DNA from: Fibrobacter sp. | Lineage (GTDB): Bacteria > Fibrobacterota > Fibrobacteria > Fibrobacterales > Fibrobacteraceae | Length of the DNA: 40,068 bases | Assembly (NCBI GenBank): GCA_024398965.1 | Contig: JAKSIF010000024.1 | Location: forward strand, 1 to 40,068 | Direction: 5' to 3' | Shown: piece after piece, positions 14,593 through 21,894 of the stretch | How positions within the stretch are numbered: position 1 is the stretch's first letter | Layout: every line of letters starts with the position of its first letter | Translations under genes and position numbers: made by a program | Notes under the pieces: model-generated | What the model was told of the DNA's origin: nothing | Databases searched by the model: none | What the model saw: only the letters and a program-made list of their open reading frames with translations

Positions 14593-15483
14593 ATGCGTCG
14601 CATTACATTGCTTACAAATCCCGATAAGTGCAACTTGCATTGCCCTCTCTGTTTCTTGAATCAGCGAGGGCGTGCTTTTGGCATGGGGGAAATGTCTCTT
14701 GATGTGATGCAGGCTGCTATTGAAAAGTATGGAAATGAGGTAGGTGGAGACGGTTCCCGAGTTCTGAAGGAAGTGATTCCCAGCACCATGGGGGAACCGC
14801 TGCTCTATTCCCATTTTAACGAGCTGCTGGAACTGTGCGGCAAGTTGAACATACCGCTGAATCTTACGACCAATGGGACGTTCCCGGGCGTATGGAAATC
14901 GGCTGCGGGAATGGATCGACTGCTGCGGTCCTGTAGCGACATTAAGGTCAGCTGCATGGGTTTCGATGAGGAAACGGTGGGCGAGATGATGCCAGGGACC
15001 GTCTTTGCGGAGTGGAAAAGGAACGTGGAATCCTTGTTGGAAATCCGTCGAAATTTGAGCGTGGGTTCGGAGCGCCTTGCCACGGTATCGCTGCAGGTTA
15101 CCTTGCATAGAAGAAACGTTCAGCAGTCCATGGACATTCTCATGTGGGCGGAGTCCATCGGCGTTCATCGTATCAAGTGGAATCCTGCGGTTTTCCTTGG
15201 CTGTGCATCGGAAATGTTGCGCTCAAGGTACGAGCTGCGGGAATGCGAACTTGAAAAATGGCGGACGCTACTTTGTTCTAAAAAGGTGATTTGTGAAGGA
15301 AGTTTATTCTTTAGAAAGGGTTGCGGAAATTCTGCCGAGGCGATTGAATTGAACTGCCCTTTTGAAGATGAACTGTGGATTTTACCGGATGGTTCTGTGG
15401 AACATTGCCCCAATCCTGAACGACGCTTTGGAGACGAAAAAAAGGACAGCGCTCGTTGTGAACACTGCCCCATGAAACACTAG
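14593..15483 (+). CDS. Radical SAM protein with C-terminal cysteine cluster
   Basis: This 296-residue protein has the radical SAM motif C13-x3-C17-x2-C20 (CNLHCPLC) and then STMGEPLLY, in the position of the GGEPLL-type SAM-binding motif. The C-terminal third carries further cysteines (GCGNS, LNCPF, EHCPNP, CEHCPMKH), arranged like a SPASM/twitch auxiliary-cluster region. Such proteins often modify peptides or proteins or act in cofactor synthesis; I do not recognise the substrate and no peptide gene is visible next to it. It is probably cotranscribed with the upstream flavoprotein, which could supply electrons (inference). It faces the next gene convergently across 31 bases with no clear hairpin. 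Confidence 0.83.
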   Translation: MRRITLLTNPDKCNLHCPLCFLNQRGRAFGMGEMSLDVMQAAIEKYGNEVGGDGSRVLKEVIPSTMGEPLLYSHFNELLELCGKLNIPLNLTTNGTFPGVWKSAAGMDRLLRSCSDIKVSCMGFDEETVGEMMPGTVFAEWKRNVESLLEIRRNLSVGSERLATVSLQVTLHRRNVQQSMDILMWAESIGVHRIKWNPAVFLGCASEMLRSRYELRECELEKWRTLLCSKKVICEGSLFFRKGCGNSAEAIELNCPFEDELWILPDGSVEHCPNPERRFGDEKKDSARCEHCPMKH

Positions 15484-15514
15484 TTTCTTGCCGAATCTAA
15501 GAACTTAAATCCGA

Positions 15515-17152
15515 TTAATAATCCTTTTCGTCGTAGTACTTGTTAAGAAGATCGAGAACGGTTTCCTTGCTCTTGATGATGCGAGCATTTGCCATAAGGA
15601 TGTTGTCGAAGTTGCCAAACGCTTGCATAGGGTCGCTTACGTCGGCGTCAAAGGTTTCTTTGCGGCCAATGGCAAGGATGTTCCTGTTGCTGGACTTTGG
15701 TGCATACTTGGAATTTGAAACAATCTGACGAGTCAGCAGTTCTCCATTGAGGTACAGCTCCATTCGTCCTTCGCCCCACTGGGCGGTGATGGTGTTGTAG
15801 TCGCTGGTCAAGGTTGCCTTTGCTGAAATGCTGATCGGTTCGCCGTCTACATCCTTGTGGAAGTAGATGCTGCCCTTGTCGTAATAGATTGTCAGTTCGT
15901 TTTCGCTGTGGCCAAAGAAGGCGATGGAAGCCTTGTCGATGGACTTGTATTCTTCTGCGCTGGGCTTGTAGTCGAACTGGATTGCGCCGAATCTTAAGGG
16001 AGAGTCCAGGGTGTAGGAGATGAAGTAATTGGCAGATGCCCTTAGCGCAAAACCGTCGCCGTTTGCGTCCAGAAATTCTTCGCCGAACTTGCCTGAATCG
16101 AAGTCCTCGTCAACGAAGGGAATAATCTTGTAGTCGTCCAGTTCTTCGTAGATGCCTGCTTCGGTGTCGAAATAAACCTGCTGGTCAAAGCACTGGTCTT
16201 TGCCCAGTTCTTCAACTTCTTCCTTGCTTTCTCTGTAGCTTGCATGACGGTAGTAGAATGCGTAACCCTTGTCAAAGCATTCGTTCTTGTCGACTCTTAT
16301 GCTGCTGGTATGATTTTTGGACTGGGAATCATAGCACTTGTCGGCGCCAATTTCCGCAGTGGGGAAGTAGTACTGCGTGGCGTAGTAGGTGGAATCCTTG
16401 GTGACGTGGAAGGTCATTACGAAGTTGAAGTTCTTGCTGCCGCCTTTTACGATCATCAGGGTGTCGTCGGTGACTTCGTAGGAGCAGGAATAGTCCTTTG
16501 AAAAGTCTGGCTTGAAGTCCCTGAAAAGTTCAGTGACGTAGGTGGTGTCCCTGGGTTCTTCGGGAATTTCCTCGGAGGAAGAGGAGTGGTAATCTTCGTA
16601 GTCCTCGCTGGAACTGGAGCTGGAAAGGCTGTAGTCGTAGAACCCTTCTTCGTAATCAGCTGTGATTCCCCAGTATTCCTCGGGAGTCCTGCCTTGGGAC
16701 TTGCGGCGGATCTTGTCGAAGTATTCGTCAATTTCAAAGCATTCCGCCTTGGCGCCAGAGACGAGCCTGGAGTAGGTAGGGGGTTCTTCGTCGCTGTCGT
16801 ACATGTCGTAGTCGCGGTAGGAGTAGCCGTCCTTGTCGCAGGAGACCAGCTCTACGTTGGAGCCCAGTTCTTCTTCGATGACTTCAACGCAGCTGAGGGG
16901 ATTGCGGATGGGAAAGGTGAAACCAGTGGTGACTTCGACGCCGTGGTCCACGACCCTGGCTGTTTCGGTTCTTGTGAAATAGGGCGTCGAGATGACGAGA
17001 GAAACCGAATTGTCGCCTTTTTTGACATCGCAGCTGTAGCCGTCGGACGAAGAGCCTGAATTGGAGGAACTGCTGTCGTCGGAGCAACTGGTGAGTGCTG
17101 CTGCAAGCAGACTGGCTGTGGCGATTGCGAAAAGTTTGGATTTTTTGGACAT
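15515..17152 (-). CDS. Large surface lipoprotein with Ser-rich linkers and LamG-like C-terminal domain
   Basis: Protein of about 545 residues. The ATG at 17152 is chosen because GGAGG (17160-17164, minus strand) lies seven bases upstream and a clear lipoprotein signal follows (LAAALTSC); the frame is open farther upstream but without support. After the lipobox comes a Ser/Asp/Asn linker, a region of unknown fold with paired cysteines (about 40-165), a second Ser/Glu-rich linker (about 180-205), another cysteine-containing region, and a C-terminal domain (about 345-525) that reads as a concanavalin/LamG-like beta sandwich (GRMELYLNGELL, NRNILAIGR). The Ser-rich linkers are typical of Fibrobacter envelope proteins. 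A glycan-binding role is possible; no catalytic motif is seen. Confidence 0.8.
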   Translation of the reverse strand: MSKKSKLFAIATASLLAAALTSCSDDSSSSNSGSSSDGYSCDVKKGDNSVSLVISTPYFTRTETARVVDHGVEVTTGFTFPIRNPLSCVEVIEEELGSNVELVSCDKDGYSYRDYDMYDSDEEPPTYSRLVSGAKAECFEIDEYFDKIRRKSQGRTPEEYWGITADYEEGFYDYSLSSSSSSEDYEDYHSSSSEEIPEEPRDTTYVTELFRDFKPDFSKDYSCSYEVTDDTLMIVKGGSKNFNFVMTFHVTKDSTYYATQYYFPTAEIGADKCYDSQSKNHTSSIRVDKNECFDKGYAFYYRHASYRESKEEVEELGKDQCFDQQVYFDTEAGIYEELDDYKIIPFVDEDFDSGKFGEEFLDANGDGFALRASANYFISYTLDSPLRFGAIQFDYKPSAEEYKSIDKASIAFFGHSENELTIYYDKGSIYFHKDVDGEPISISAKATLTSDYNTITAQWGEGRMELYLNGELLTRQIVSNSKYAPKSSNRNILAIGRKETFDADVSDPMQAFGNFDNILMANARIIKSKETVLDLLNKYYDEKDY

Positions 17153-17206
17153 GGCTTCGCCTCCTTTTTTTATTTTTTTGCAAATAATAAAATAAAGATA
17201 AACGCT

Positions 17207-17788
17207 ATGATGAATATGTCTAAGATATCGCTGCTTTTTTTTGTTGTGCCTGCGCTGTTTGCTGCAGATTTCAAGGATAAGCGCGATAAGCAGGTTTATC
17301 GCACTATTCATGTGGATGGCCGTGAATGGTTTGCGGACAATCTGAATTTTAAGTCGGAAGGAAGCTTCTGCTATAAGGACGACGATGACCAGTGCATGGC
17401 CTATGGACGTCTGTACACCTGGGAGGCCGCGAAGGCAGCCTGTCCTAGTGGGTTCCGTCTGCCTACTCACGAAGATTTTGAGAGCTTATGGACCGCTGCT
17501 GGAGCTGACTTTAATGCGGGCTACCTGTTGAAGACGGATTATGGTTGGAACGGCAACACTAACGGTAACGATACGCTGAAGTTTAGTGCCATGCCTGCAG
17601 GTAATCGTTTTGATGACGAAACTTATGGAAACATGATGAAGTTTGCCTTCTTCTGGAGTGCTGACGACAAGTCAGAGGGTATTTCCGTAGGGGATGCTCG
17701 GGTTTGGTACTTGACCAGCAAGAATATGGGCTTTGGATATATGAGCAAACCCAAGACCTTTGGCTTTTCCGTTAGGTGTGTGAAGTAG
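17207..17788 (+). CDS. Small secreted FISUMP-domain protein
   Basis: This 193-residue protein has a signal peptide (about 1-20, ending LFAAD) and then a single FISUMP domain: TIHVDGREWFADNLNF, YGRLYTWEAAKAACPSGFRLPTHEDF, FFWSADD and a terminal FSVRCVK. Unlike the lipoprotein at 11519-12448 it lacks a lipobox and MORN repeats, so it is probably periplasmic or secreted. Three in-frame ATGs (17207, 17210, 17216) compete; the first is used and no strong Shine-Dalgarno is present. It is divergent from the large lipoprotein across an AT-rich gap of 54 bases, in which promoters probably lie back to back. Confidence 0.85.
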   Translation: MMNMSKISLLFFVVPALFAADFKDKRDKQVYRTIHVDGREWFADNLNFKSEGSFCYKDDDDQCMAYGRLYTWEAAKAACPSGFRLPTHEDFESLWTAAGADFNAGYLLKTDYGWNGNTNGNDTLKFSAMPAGNRFDDETYGNMMKFAFFWSADDKSEGISVGDARVWYLTSKNMGFGYMSKPKTFGFSVRCVK

Positions 17789-17802
17789 GGACGGAGCGAG
17801 AT

Positions 17803-18026
17803 GAGATTGTGTCCTACGGAGAACTTGCGCGAGATGAGGCTACTTCGTAGCCTCTGACGCTTCACCTCGGTCATAAAAACGAACAAGTTCGTTTTTGCGA
17901 CGCTCACCTTGCACGAGATTGTGTCCTACGGACACCAGCTTCATCGCCTCGGCAATGCCGGTGAGCGAGCTCCCCGGCGCTGCGCTCGGCTCAGTCGCTG
18001 TCGACCTCACGACCTACGGTCGTGAG
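17803..18026. repeat. Cluster of perfect short palindromes and an 18-bp direct repeat
   Basis: This gene-free stretch contains at least four perfect hairpins: GAGGCTAC/GTAGCCTC with loop TTC (17836-17854); AAAAACGAAC/GTTCGTTTTT with loop AA (17875-17896, also a plausible terminator for the FISUMP gene); GTGTCC/GGACAC with loop TAC (17921-17935); and CTCACGACC/GGTCGTGAG with loop TAC (18006-18026). The 18-mer GAGATTGTGTCCTACGGA occurs at 17803-17820 and again at 17915-17932. No reading frame of note is supported here. It resembles REP-type intergenic palindromes. Confidence 0.8.
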
Positions 18027-18043
18027 TCCAGATCATTATGCTA

Positions 18044-18085
18044 ATAAACAAGAAACCCCTGCATTAGCAGGGGTTTCTTGTTTAT
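18044..18085 (-). terminator. Perfect 19-bp inverted repeat at the 3' end of tRNA-Pro (probable terminator)
   Basis: Arms at 18044-18062 and 18067-18085 are exact reverse complements around the loop ATTA. The inner stem is GC-rich (CCCCTGC/GCAGGGG). The outer stem is A-rich on one arm and T-rich on the other, so either strand ends in a U-rich arm. On the minus strand it begins at the tRNA discriminator base, so it could terminate and help mark the 3' end of the tRNA transcript. It could also serve plus-strand transcription from the FISUMP gene. Confidence 0.75.
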
Positions 18086-18158
18086 CGGAATAGCGAGATT
18101 CGAACTCACGACCTCTTGCTCCCGAAGCAAGCGCTCTACCAGACTGAGCTATATTCCG
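18085..18158 (-). tRNA. tRNA-Pro (anticodon CGG)
   Basis: On the minus strand the sequence folds into a full cloverleaf. The acceptor stem CGGAATA/TATTCCG is perfect. The D arm is GCTC/GAGC with loop AGTCTGGTA, and the anticodon stem CTTGC/GCAAG holds loop TTCGGGA. The T arm is GTGAG/CTCGC (one T-G pair) with loop TTCGAAT, and the discriminator is A. The anticodon CGG reads CCG proline codons. CCA is not encoded. A possible -10 (TATACT on the minus strand, 18181-18186) lies about 22 bases upstream. Confidence 0.95.
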
Positions 18159-18218
18159 TTTTGTGAGACCAAATATAGATAGTATAATTGACTTTTTAAA
18201 GGGGTAAGGGTAAAAAAA

Positions 18219-18698
18219 TTACTTTTTAGCCTTAATTTTACCCTTGGAATTGAGCTTAGGGGCCGGTTTTCCCAGTTTCATGATGCTGGAACCTGCGTTA
18301 TCGGGCTCAACCTTGTATAAAACGATGCGGTTGCTCCATTCGGTACGGGCCTTGCGGTCGATAATGTGCTTTACGTTGCCGTATTCCGGGTTCCCGCCAC
18401 CATGAATCACGCGTAAAACGCTTAAACCTGCAATCATCAGGTCGTCAATACGGCGTTCAACGGCTGCTGCAGCCTCTTCGGAGGTGTATCCGTGAAGGTC
18501 AATTTCGTCTTCGGGTACAGGAAGTTCCCAACTGGAGGGGCTACGGCCCATTTTTCTGCCACGAGGACCACGAGTCTGGGGGCGGGCTGCAGCCTCAGCT
18601 TCTTCGGCCTGCTGGCGAGCCTTGTCCTTGTCTTCCATATGGTGGTTCATTATCCATTCCATCTGGAAGCGTTCTTCTTCGTTAAGTTCTGCAGCCAT
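18219..18698 (-). CDS. Smr-domain protein (MutS2 C-terminal-type)
   Basis: This 159-residue protein has a charged helical N-terminus (about 1-40), a basic linker (about 40-55) and an Smr domain (about 62-135). The two Smr landmarks are IDLHG (66-70) and RVIHGGGN (about 96-103). A lysine-rich tail ends the chain. Stand-alone Smr domains are nucleic-acid-binding proteins, and several have nicking or RNA-cleaving activity in translation quality control; which applies here is unknown. Shine-Dalgarno GATGAGG precedes ATG by about five bases. It lies upstream of tRNA-Pro on the same strand. Confidence 0.87.
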   Translation of the reverse strand: MAAELNEEERFQMEWIMNHHMEDKDKARQQAEEAEAAARPQTRGPRGRKMGRSPSSWELPVPEDEIDLHGYTSEEAAAAVERRIDDLMIAGLSVLRVIHGGGNPEYGNVKHIIDRKARTEWSNRIVLYKVEPDNAGSSIMKLGKPAPKLNSKGKIKAKK

Positions 18699-18811
18699 AA
18701 AAACCTCATCCGAAATAACGGCGCAAATTTAGCAAAAAACAGTGGCTCAGTATAAGGAGCCTTCTGGATATACCTATATTTCACAACATGTTTTTCAATA
18801 GGAATGGTCGC

Positions 18812-21040
18812 ATGGTTCGTAATGTTTTTAAGATGGTTGTGACTGCTGCTTTGGCTCTTTCCGCTATGGTCTTTGTGGGTTGCTCTGCAGGTGGTGACGA
18901 CGCTTTGGTCAATCGCGTGTTCAAGGTTTCTGACCTGGGCCACAAGAAGGTGGGTGTGCAGATTGGCAACACCGCCGACATTTATGCCTCTGAATATGGT
19001 GGCGATACCGCAAAGATTGACGTGGAACGCTACACCAAGTTGGCTGATGCCGTTCAGGCTCTGAAGCAGGGAAAGATTGACGCAGTGCTTCTGGATGACC
19101 AGCCGGCAATTTACTTCGTGAAGCAAAATCCTACGCTGCGGGTTTTGGACGAAGCTTTCGTGGAAGAGACTTATGCAGGTGTCATTGCCAAGGGTAACGA
19201 AGGCCTCTTGGATACCTTCAACCTGGTGCTGAAGGAAATGCACGAGAATGGAATTTTTGATTCCTTGATGAACACTTACATCAACGGTACCGGCTCTTAC
19301 CATTATGCCCAGAAGGTGAAGGAAGGGCCTCATCTGGTGCTGGCAACCAACGCTCAGTTCCCGCCTTACGAATATCATGAAGGTGAATTCATCGTTGGCT
19401 TGGAAATCGAACTGGCTTACTACCTGGCCGATAAGATGGGCCGCGTGCTGGAAATCCAGGATATTGAATTTGACGCTGTGATTAACGCCGTAAGCTCCGG
19501 CAAGGCAGACCTTGGCCTTTCTGGCTTTACCGTTACCGAAGAACGCAAGAAGTCCATCAACTTCACCGACAAGCTGGTGGATAACAAGGTTGTAATCATG
19601 GTTCGCAGCGATATTAAACCTAGCGAACTAGACAACAAGGTTTTTACTGTTAGCGATCTTGGTCATAAAAAGGTGGGTGTGCAGATTGGCAATACCGCCG
19701 ATATTTACGCCTCTGAATATGGTGGCGATACCGCAAAGATCGATGTGGAACGCTATACGAAGCTCGCGGATGCGGTTCAGGCTCTGAAGCAGGGCAAGAT
19801 TGACGCCGTGCTTCTGGATGACCAGCCGGCTATTTACTTCGTGAAGCAGAATCCCACCCTCCGCGTTCTGGACGAAGCTTTCGTGGAAGAAACTTACGCT
19901 GGCGTCATCGCCAAGGGTAACGAAGGTCTGCTGGATACCTTCAACTTGGTGCTGAAGGAAATGCATGAAAACGGAATCTTTGATTCCTTGATGAACACTT
20001 ACATCAACGGCACCGGTTCTTACCACTACGCCCAGAAGGTGAAGGAAGGCCCGAAGCTTGTTCTGGCCACCAACGCTCAGTTCCCGCCTTACGAATATCA
20101 TGAAGGTGAATTCATCGTTGGCTTGGAAATCGAACTGGCTTACTACCTGGCCGATAAGATGGGCCGCGTGCTGGAAATCCAGGATATTGAATTTGACGCT
20201 GTGATTAACGCCGTAAGCTCCGGCAAGGCAGACCTTGGCCTTTCTGGCTTTACCGTTACGGAAGAGCGCAAGAAGTCCATCAACTTCACCGACAAGCTGG
20301 TGGATAACCGCGTGGTGATTTTGGTCCGTACGGGCATGAAGGAAGATTCCGAAGAAACCTTCGTGGAAAAGTTCCAGAAGAATTTCATTAAGGATAACCG
20401 TTGGAAGTACATTGCCGAAGGTCTTCGTAATACCATAATTATTGCGCTTTGCGCTGCATTGCTGGGCATTGTCATCGGCTTTTTGGTGGCCATGGTCCGC
20501 GTGAATCATGAGTTCAACGGAAAGTACAAGATTGCCAACTGGGTTTGCAAGGCTTACCTGGCGGTAATCCGCGGAACTCCGATGATGGTCCAGCTGTTGA
20601 TCATCTATTACATCGTTTTCTCTTCTGTGAACATCAACAAGTTGCTGGTGGCAATCATCGCTTTCGGTATTAACTCCGGCGCCTACGTTTCTGAAATTAT
20701 TCGCGGTGGCATTAAGGCTGTGGATCCGGGGCAGATTGAAGCGGGTCGCAGTCTTGGCCTGAAGTTCAGGACGGTGATGCTCCATGTGGTTTACCCCCAG
20801 GCATTCAAGAATTCCTTGCCGGCATTGACAAACGAGTTTATTTCCCTCATCAAGGAAACGTCCATTTGCGGCTACATCGGCTTGACTGATTTGACCCGCG
20901 GTGGCGACATTATACGAAGCTTGACTTACGAGGCCATGTTCCCGTTGATTTCTGTGGCTATTGTCTACTTTATTATTGTGGCAGGGCTTTCCACTTGCGT
21001 GGCTCGCCTTGAAAAACGTTTGAAGAAGAACGAGCGCTAG
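18812..21040 (+). CDS. Amino acid ABC transporter: two tandem lobe-permuted binding modules fused to permease
   Basis: Protein of about 742 residues. A lipoprotein signal (VFVGC, Cys about 24) is followed by two nearly identical 241-residue units and then a GlnP/HisM-type permease domain (about 515-742) with five or so membrane segments and the EAGRSLGLKF coupling-loop motif. Each unit holds the second lobe of a family 3 binding protein (VGVQIGNTAD...DAVLLDDQPA) before the first lobe (LVLATNAQFPPYEY...GLSGFTVTEERK), the reverse of normal order. ATG 18812 is preferred over 18788 because AGGA (18800-18803) precedes it and it gives a cleaner signal peptide. The ATPase gene follows by 12 bases. 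The substrate is probably a polar amino acid. Full-length pairing could be read as one normal module flanked by orphan lobes. Confidence 0.88.
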   Translation: MVRNVFKMVVTAALALSAMVFVGCSAGGDDALVNRVFKVSDLGHKKVGVQIGNTADIYASEYGGDTAKIDVERYTKLADAVQALKQGKIDAVLLDDQPAIYFVKQNPTLRVLDEAFVEETYAGVIAKGNEGLLDTFNLVLKEMHENGIFDSLMNTYINGTGSYHYAQKVKEGPHLVLATNAQFPPYEYHEGEFIVGLEIELAYYLADKMGRVLEIQDIEFDAVINAVSSGKADLGLSGFTVTEERKKSINFTDKLVDNKVVIMVRSDIKPSELDNKVFTVSDLGHKKVGVQIGNTADIYASEYGGDTAKIDVERYTKLADAVQALKQGKIDAVLLDDQPAIYFVKQNPTLRVLDEAFVEETYAGVIAKGNEGLLDTFNLVLKEMHENGIFDSLMNTYINGTGSYHYAQKVKEGPKLVLATNAQFPPYEYHEGEFIVGLEIELAYYLADKMGRVLEIQDIEFDAVINAVSSGKADLGLSGFTVTEERKKSINFTDKLVDNRVVILVRTGMKEDSEETFVEKFQKNFIKDNRWKYIAEGLRNTIIIALCAALLGIVIGFLVAMVRVNHEFNGKYKIANWVCKAYLAVIRGTPMMVQLLIIYYIVFSSVNINKLLVAIIAFGINSGAYVSEIIRGGIKAVDPGQIEAGRSLGLKFRTVMLHVVYPQAFKNSLPALTNEFISLIKETSICGYIGLTDLTRGGDIIRSLTYEAMFPLISVAIVYFIIVAGLSTCVARLEKRLKKNER
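18911..19633 (+). repeat. Intragenic tandem duplication, copy 1 (723 bp)
   Basis: Unit one of the duplicated binding-module DNA. Offset to unit two is exactly 723 bases. The first part (to about 19345) differs from unit two at about forty mostly third-codon positions. The stretch 19346-19536 is identical to 20069-20259 over 191 bases. Confidence 0.92.
19634..20325 (+). repeat. Intragenic tandem duplication, copy 2
   Basis: Unit two begins at the codon equivalent to 18911, and recognisable similarity to unit one ends near 20325, just before the linker to the permease. The encoded residues differ from unit one at only three positions before the VDN segment (about residue 229 of the unit), despite many silent differences in the first half. 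Confidence 0.9.
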
Positions 21041-21052
21041 GAGGAAACGGTT

Positions 21053-21793
21053 ATGGCAAAAGAAGTAATGATTGAGGTAAAGAACCTTTGCAAGTCCTAC
21101 GGCGACAAGCAGATTTTGAAGAACATTGACGCGGAGTTCCACAAGGGTGACGTGGTTGCCATTATCGGACCTTCGGGTTGCGGCAAGTCCACGTTTCTTC
21201 GCATGCTGAATCTTTTGGAAAAGCCTACCAGCGGTGACATTTTGCTGGATGGCAAGAGCATTCTGGATAAGAATGTTTCCAAGCCCACAATTCGTGCCCG
21301 CGTGGGAATGGTGTTCCAGCAGTTCAATTTGTTCAAGAACATGACTGCGTTGAAGAACGTGATGTTTGCGCCGGTAAAGCTTGGCCGCATGAACAAGGCT
21401 GAAGGCGAAAAACAGGCCATGGAATTGCTGAAGCGTGTGGGCCTTGCAGATCGCGCCGACCATTATCCGGCCCAGCTTTCGGGTGGTCAGCAGCAGCGTG
21501 TGGCCATTGCCCGCGCCGCCGCCATGAATCCCGAGGCAATCCTGTTTGATGAACCTACTAGCGCCTTGGACCCTGAAATGGTGGGCGAAGTCCTGAAGAT
21601 CATGAAGGACTTGGCTCAGTCTGGCATGACCATGCTGGTGGTGACCCACGAAATGGGCTTTGCCCGCGAGGTGGCAAACCGCGTGCTGTTCTTTGCCGAT
21701 GGCGTCATTAAGGAACAGGGTACTCCCGAGGAAATTTTTGACCATCCCAAGGATGTGCGCTTGAAGGATTTCTTGGCTGCTATCAAGAAATAG
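21053..21793 (+). CDS. Polar amino acid ABC transporter ATPase (GlnQ/HisP type)
   Basis: This 246-residue ATP-binding subunit is complete: Walker [10 protein letters not shown] (about 38-46), Q-loop [11 protein letters not shown] signature LSGGQQQR, Walker [13 protein letters not shown], and the switch histidine in VVTHEMGFA. Sequence and length match the polar amino acid (GlnQ-like) class. AGGAGG sits just before the ATG, and the gene follows the fused binding protein/permease by 12 bases, so the two form a two-gene transporter. A homodimer of the fused protein and of this ATPase would complete the complex. Confidence 0.95.
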   Translation: MAKEVMIEVKNLCKSYGDKQILKNIDAEFHKGDVVAIIGPSGCGKSTFLRMLNLLEKPTSGDILLDGKSILDKNVSKPTIRARVGMVFQQFNLFKNMTALKNVMFAPVKLGRMNKAEGEKQAMELLKRVGLADRADHYPAQLSGGQQQRVAIARAAAMNPEAILFDEPTSALDPEMVGEVLKIMKDLAQSGMTMLVVTHEMGFAREVANRVLFFADGVIKEQGTPEEIFDHPKDVRLKDFLAAIKK

Positions 21794-21840
21794 AATCCGC
21801 TTGCGAACAAGCGCTGTTCGCTGGTTTCTGCTGTGTACTT

Positions 21841-21877
21841 GAATCCTGAGAAATCGAGGTTTCTCGGGATTCTTTTT
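21841..21877 (+). terminator. Rho-independent terminator of the ABC transporter operon
   Basis: A 13-bp stem with one T-G pair (arms 21841-21853 and 21860-21872, loop TCGAGG) is followed by TTTTT at 21873-21877. It lies 47 bases after the ATPase stop and ends only 17 bases before the GH3 start codon. Confidence 0.88.
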
Positions 21878-21894
21878 ATATAGATTTTAAGGGT

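Noticed and set aside
16586-17059. Plus-strand frame of 157 codons opposite the large lipoprotein
   Set aside because: Antisense of the Ser/Asp-rich coding sequence, with no ribosome site or domain.
17803-18026. CRISPR-like array
   Set aside because: There are only two copies of the 18-mer, 94 bases apart, with no regular spacers and no cas genes.
19628-21745. Minus-strand open frame of about 705 codons opposite the ABC transporter genes
   Set aside because: It mirrors the third-position bias of two well-supported plus-strand genes and shows no domain, signal or start region.
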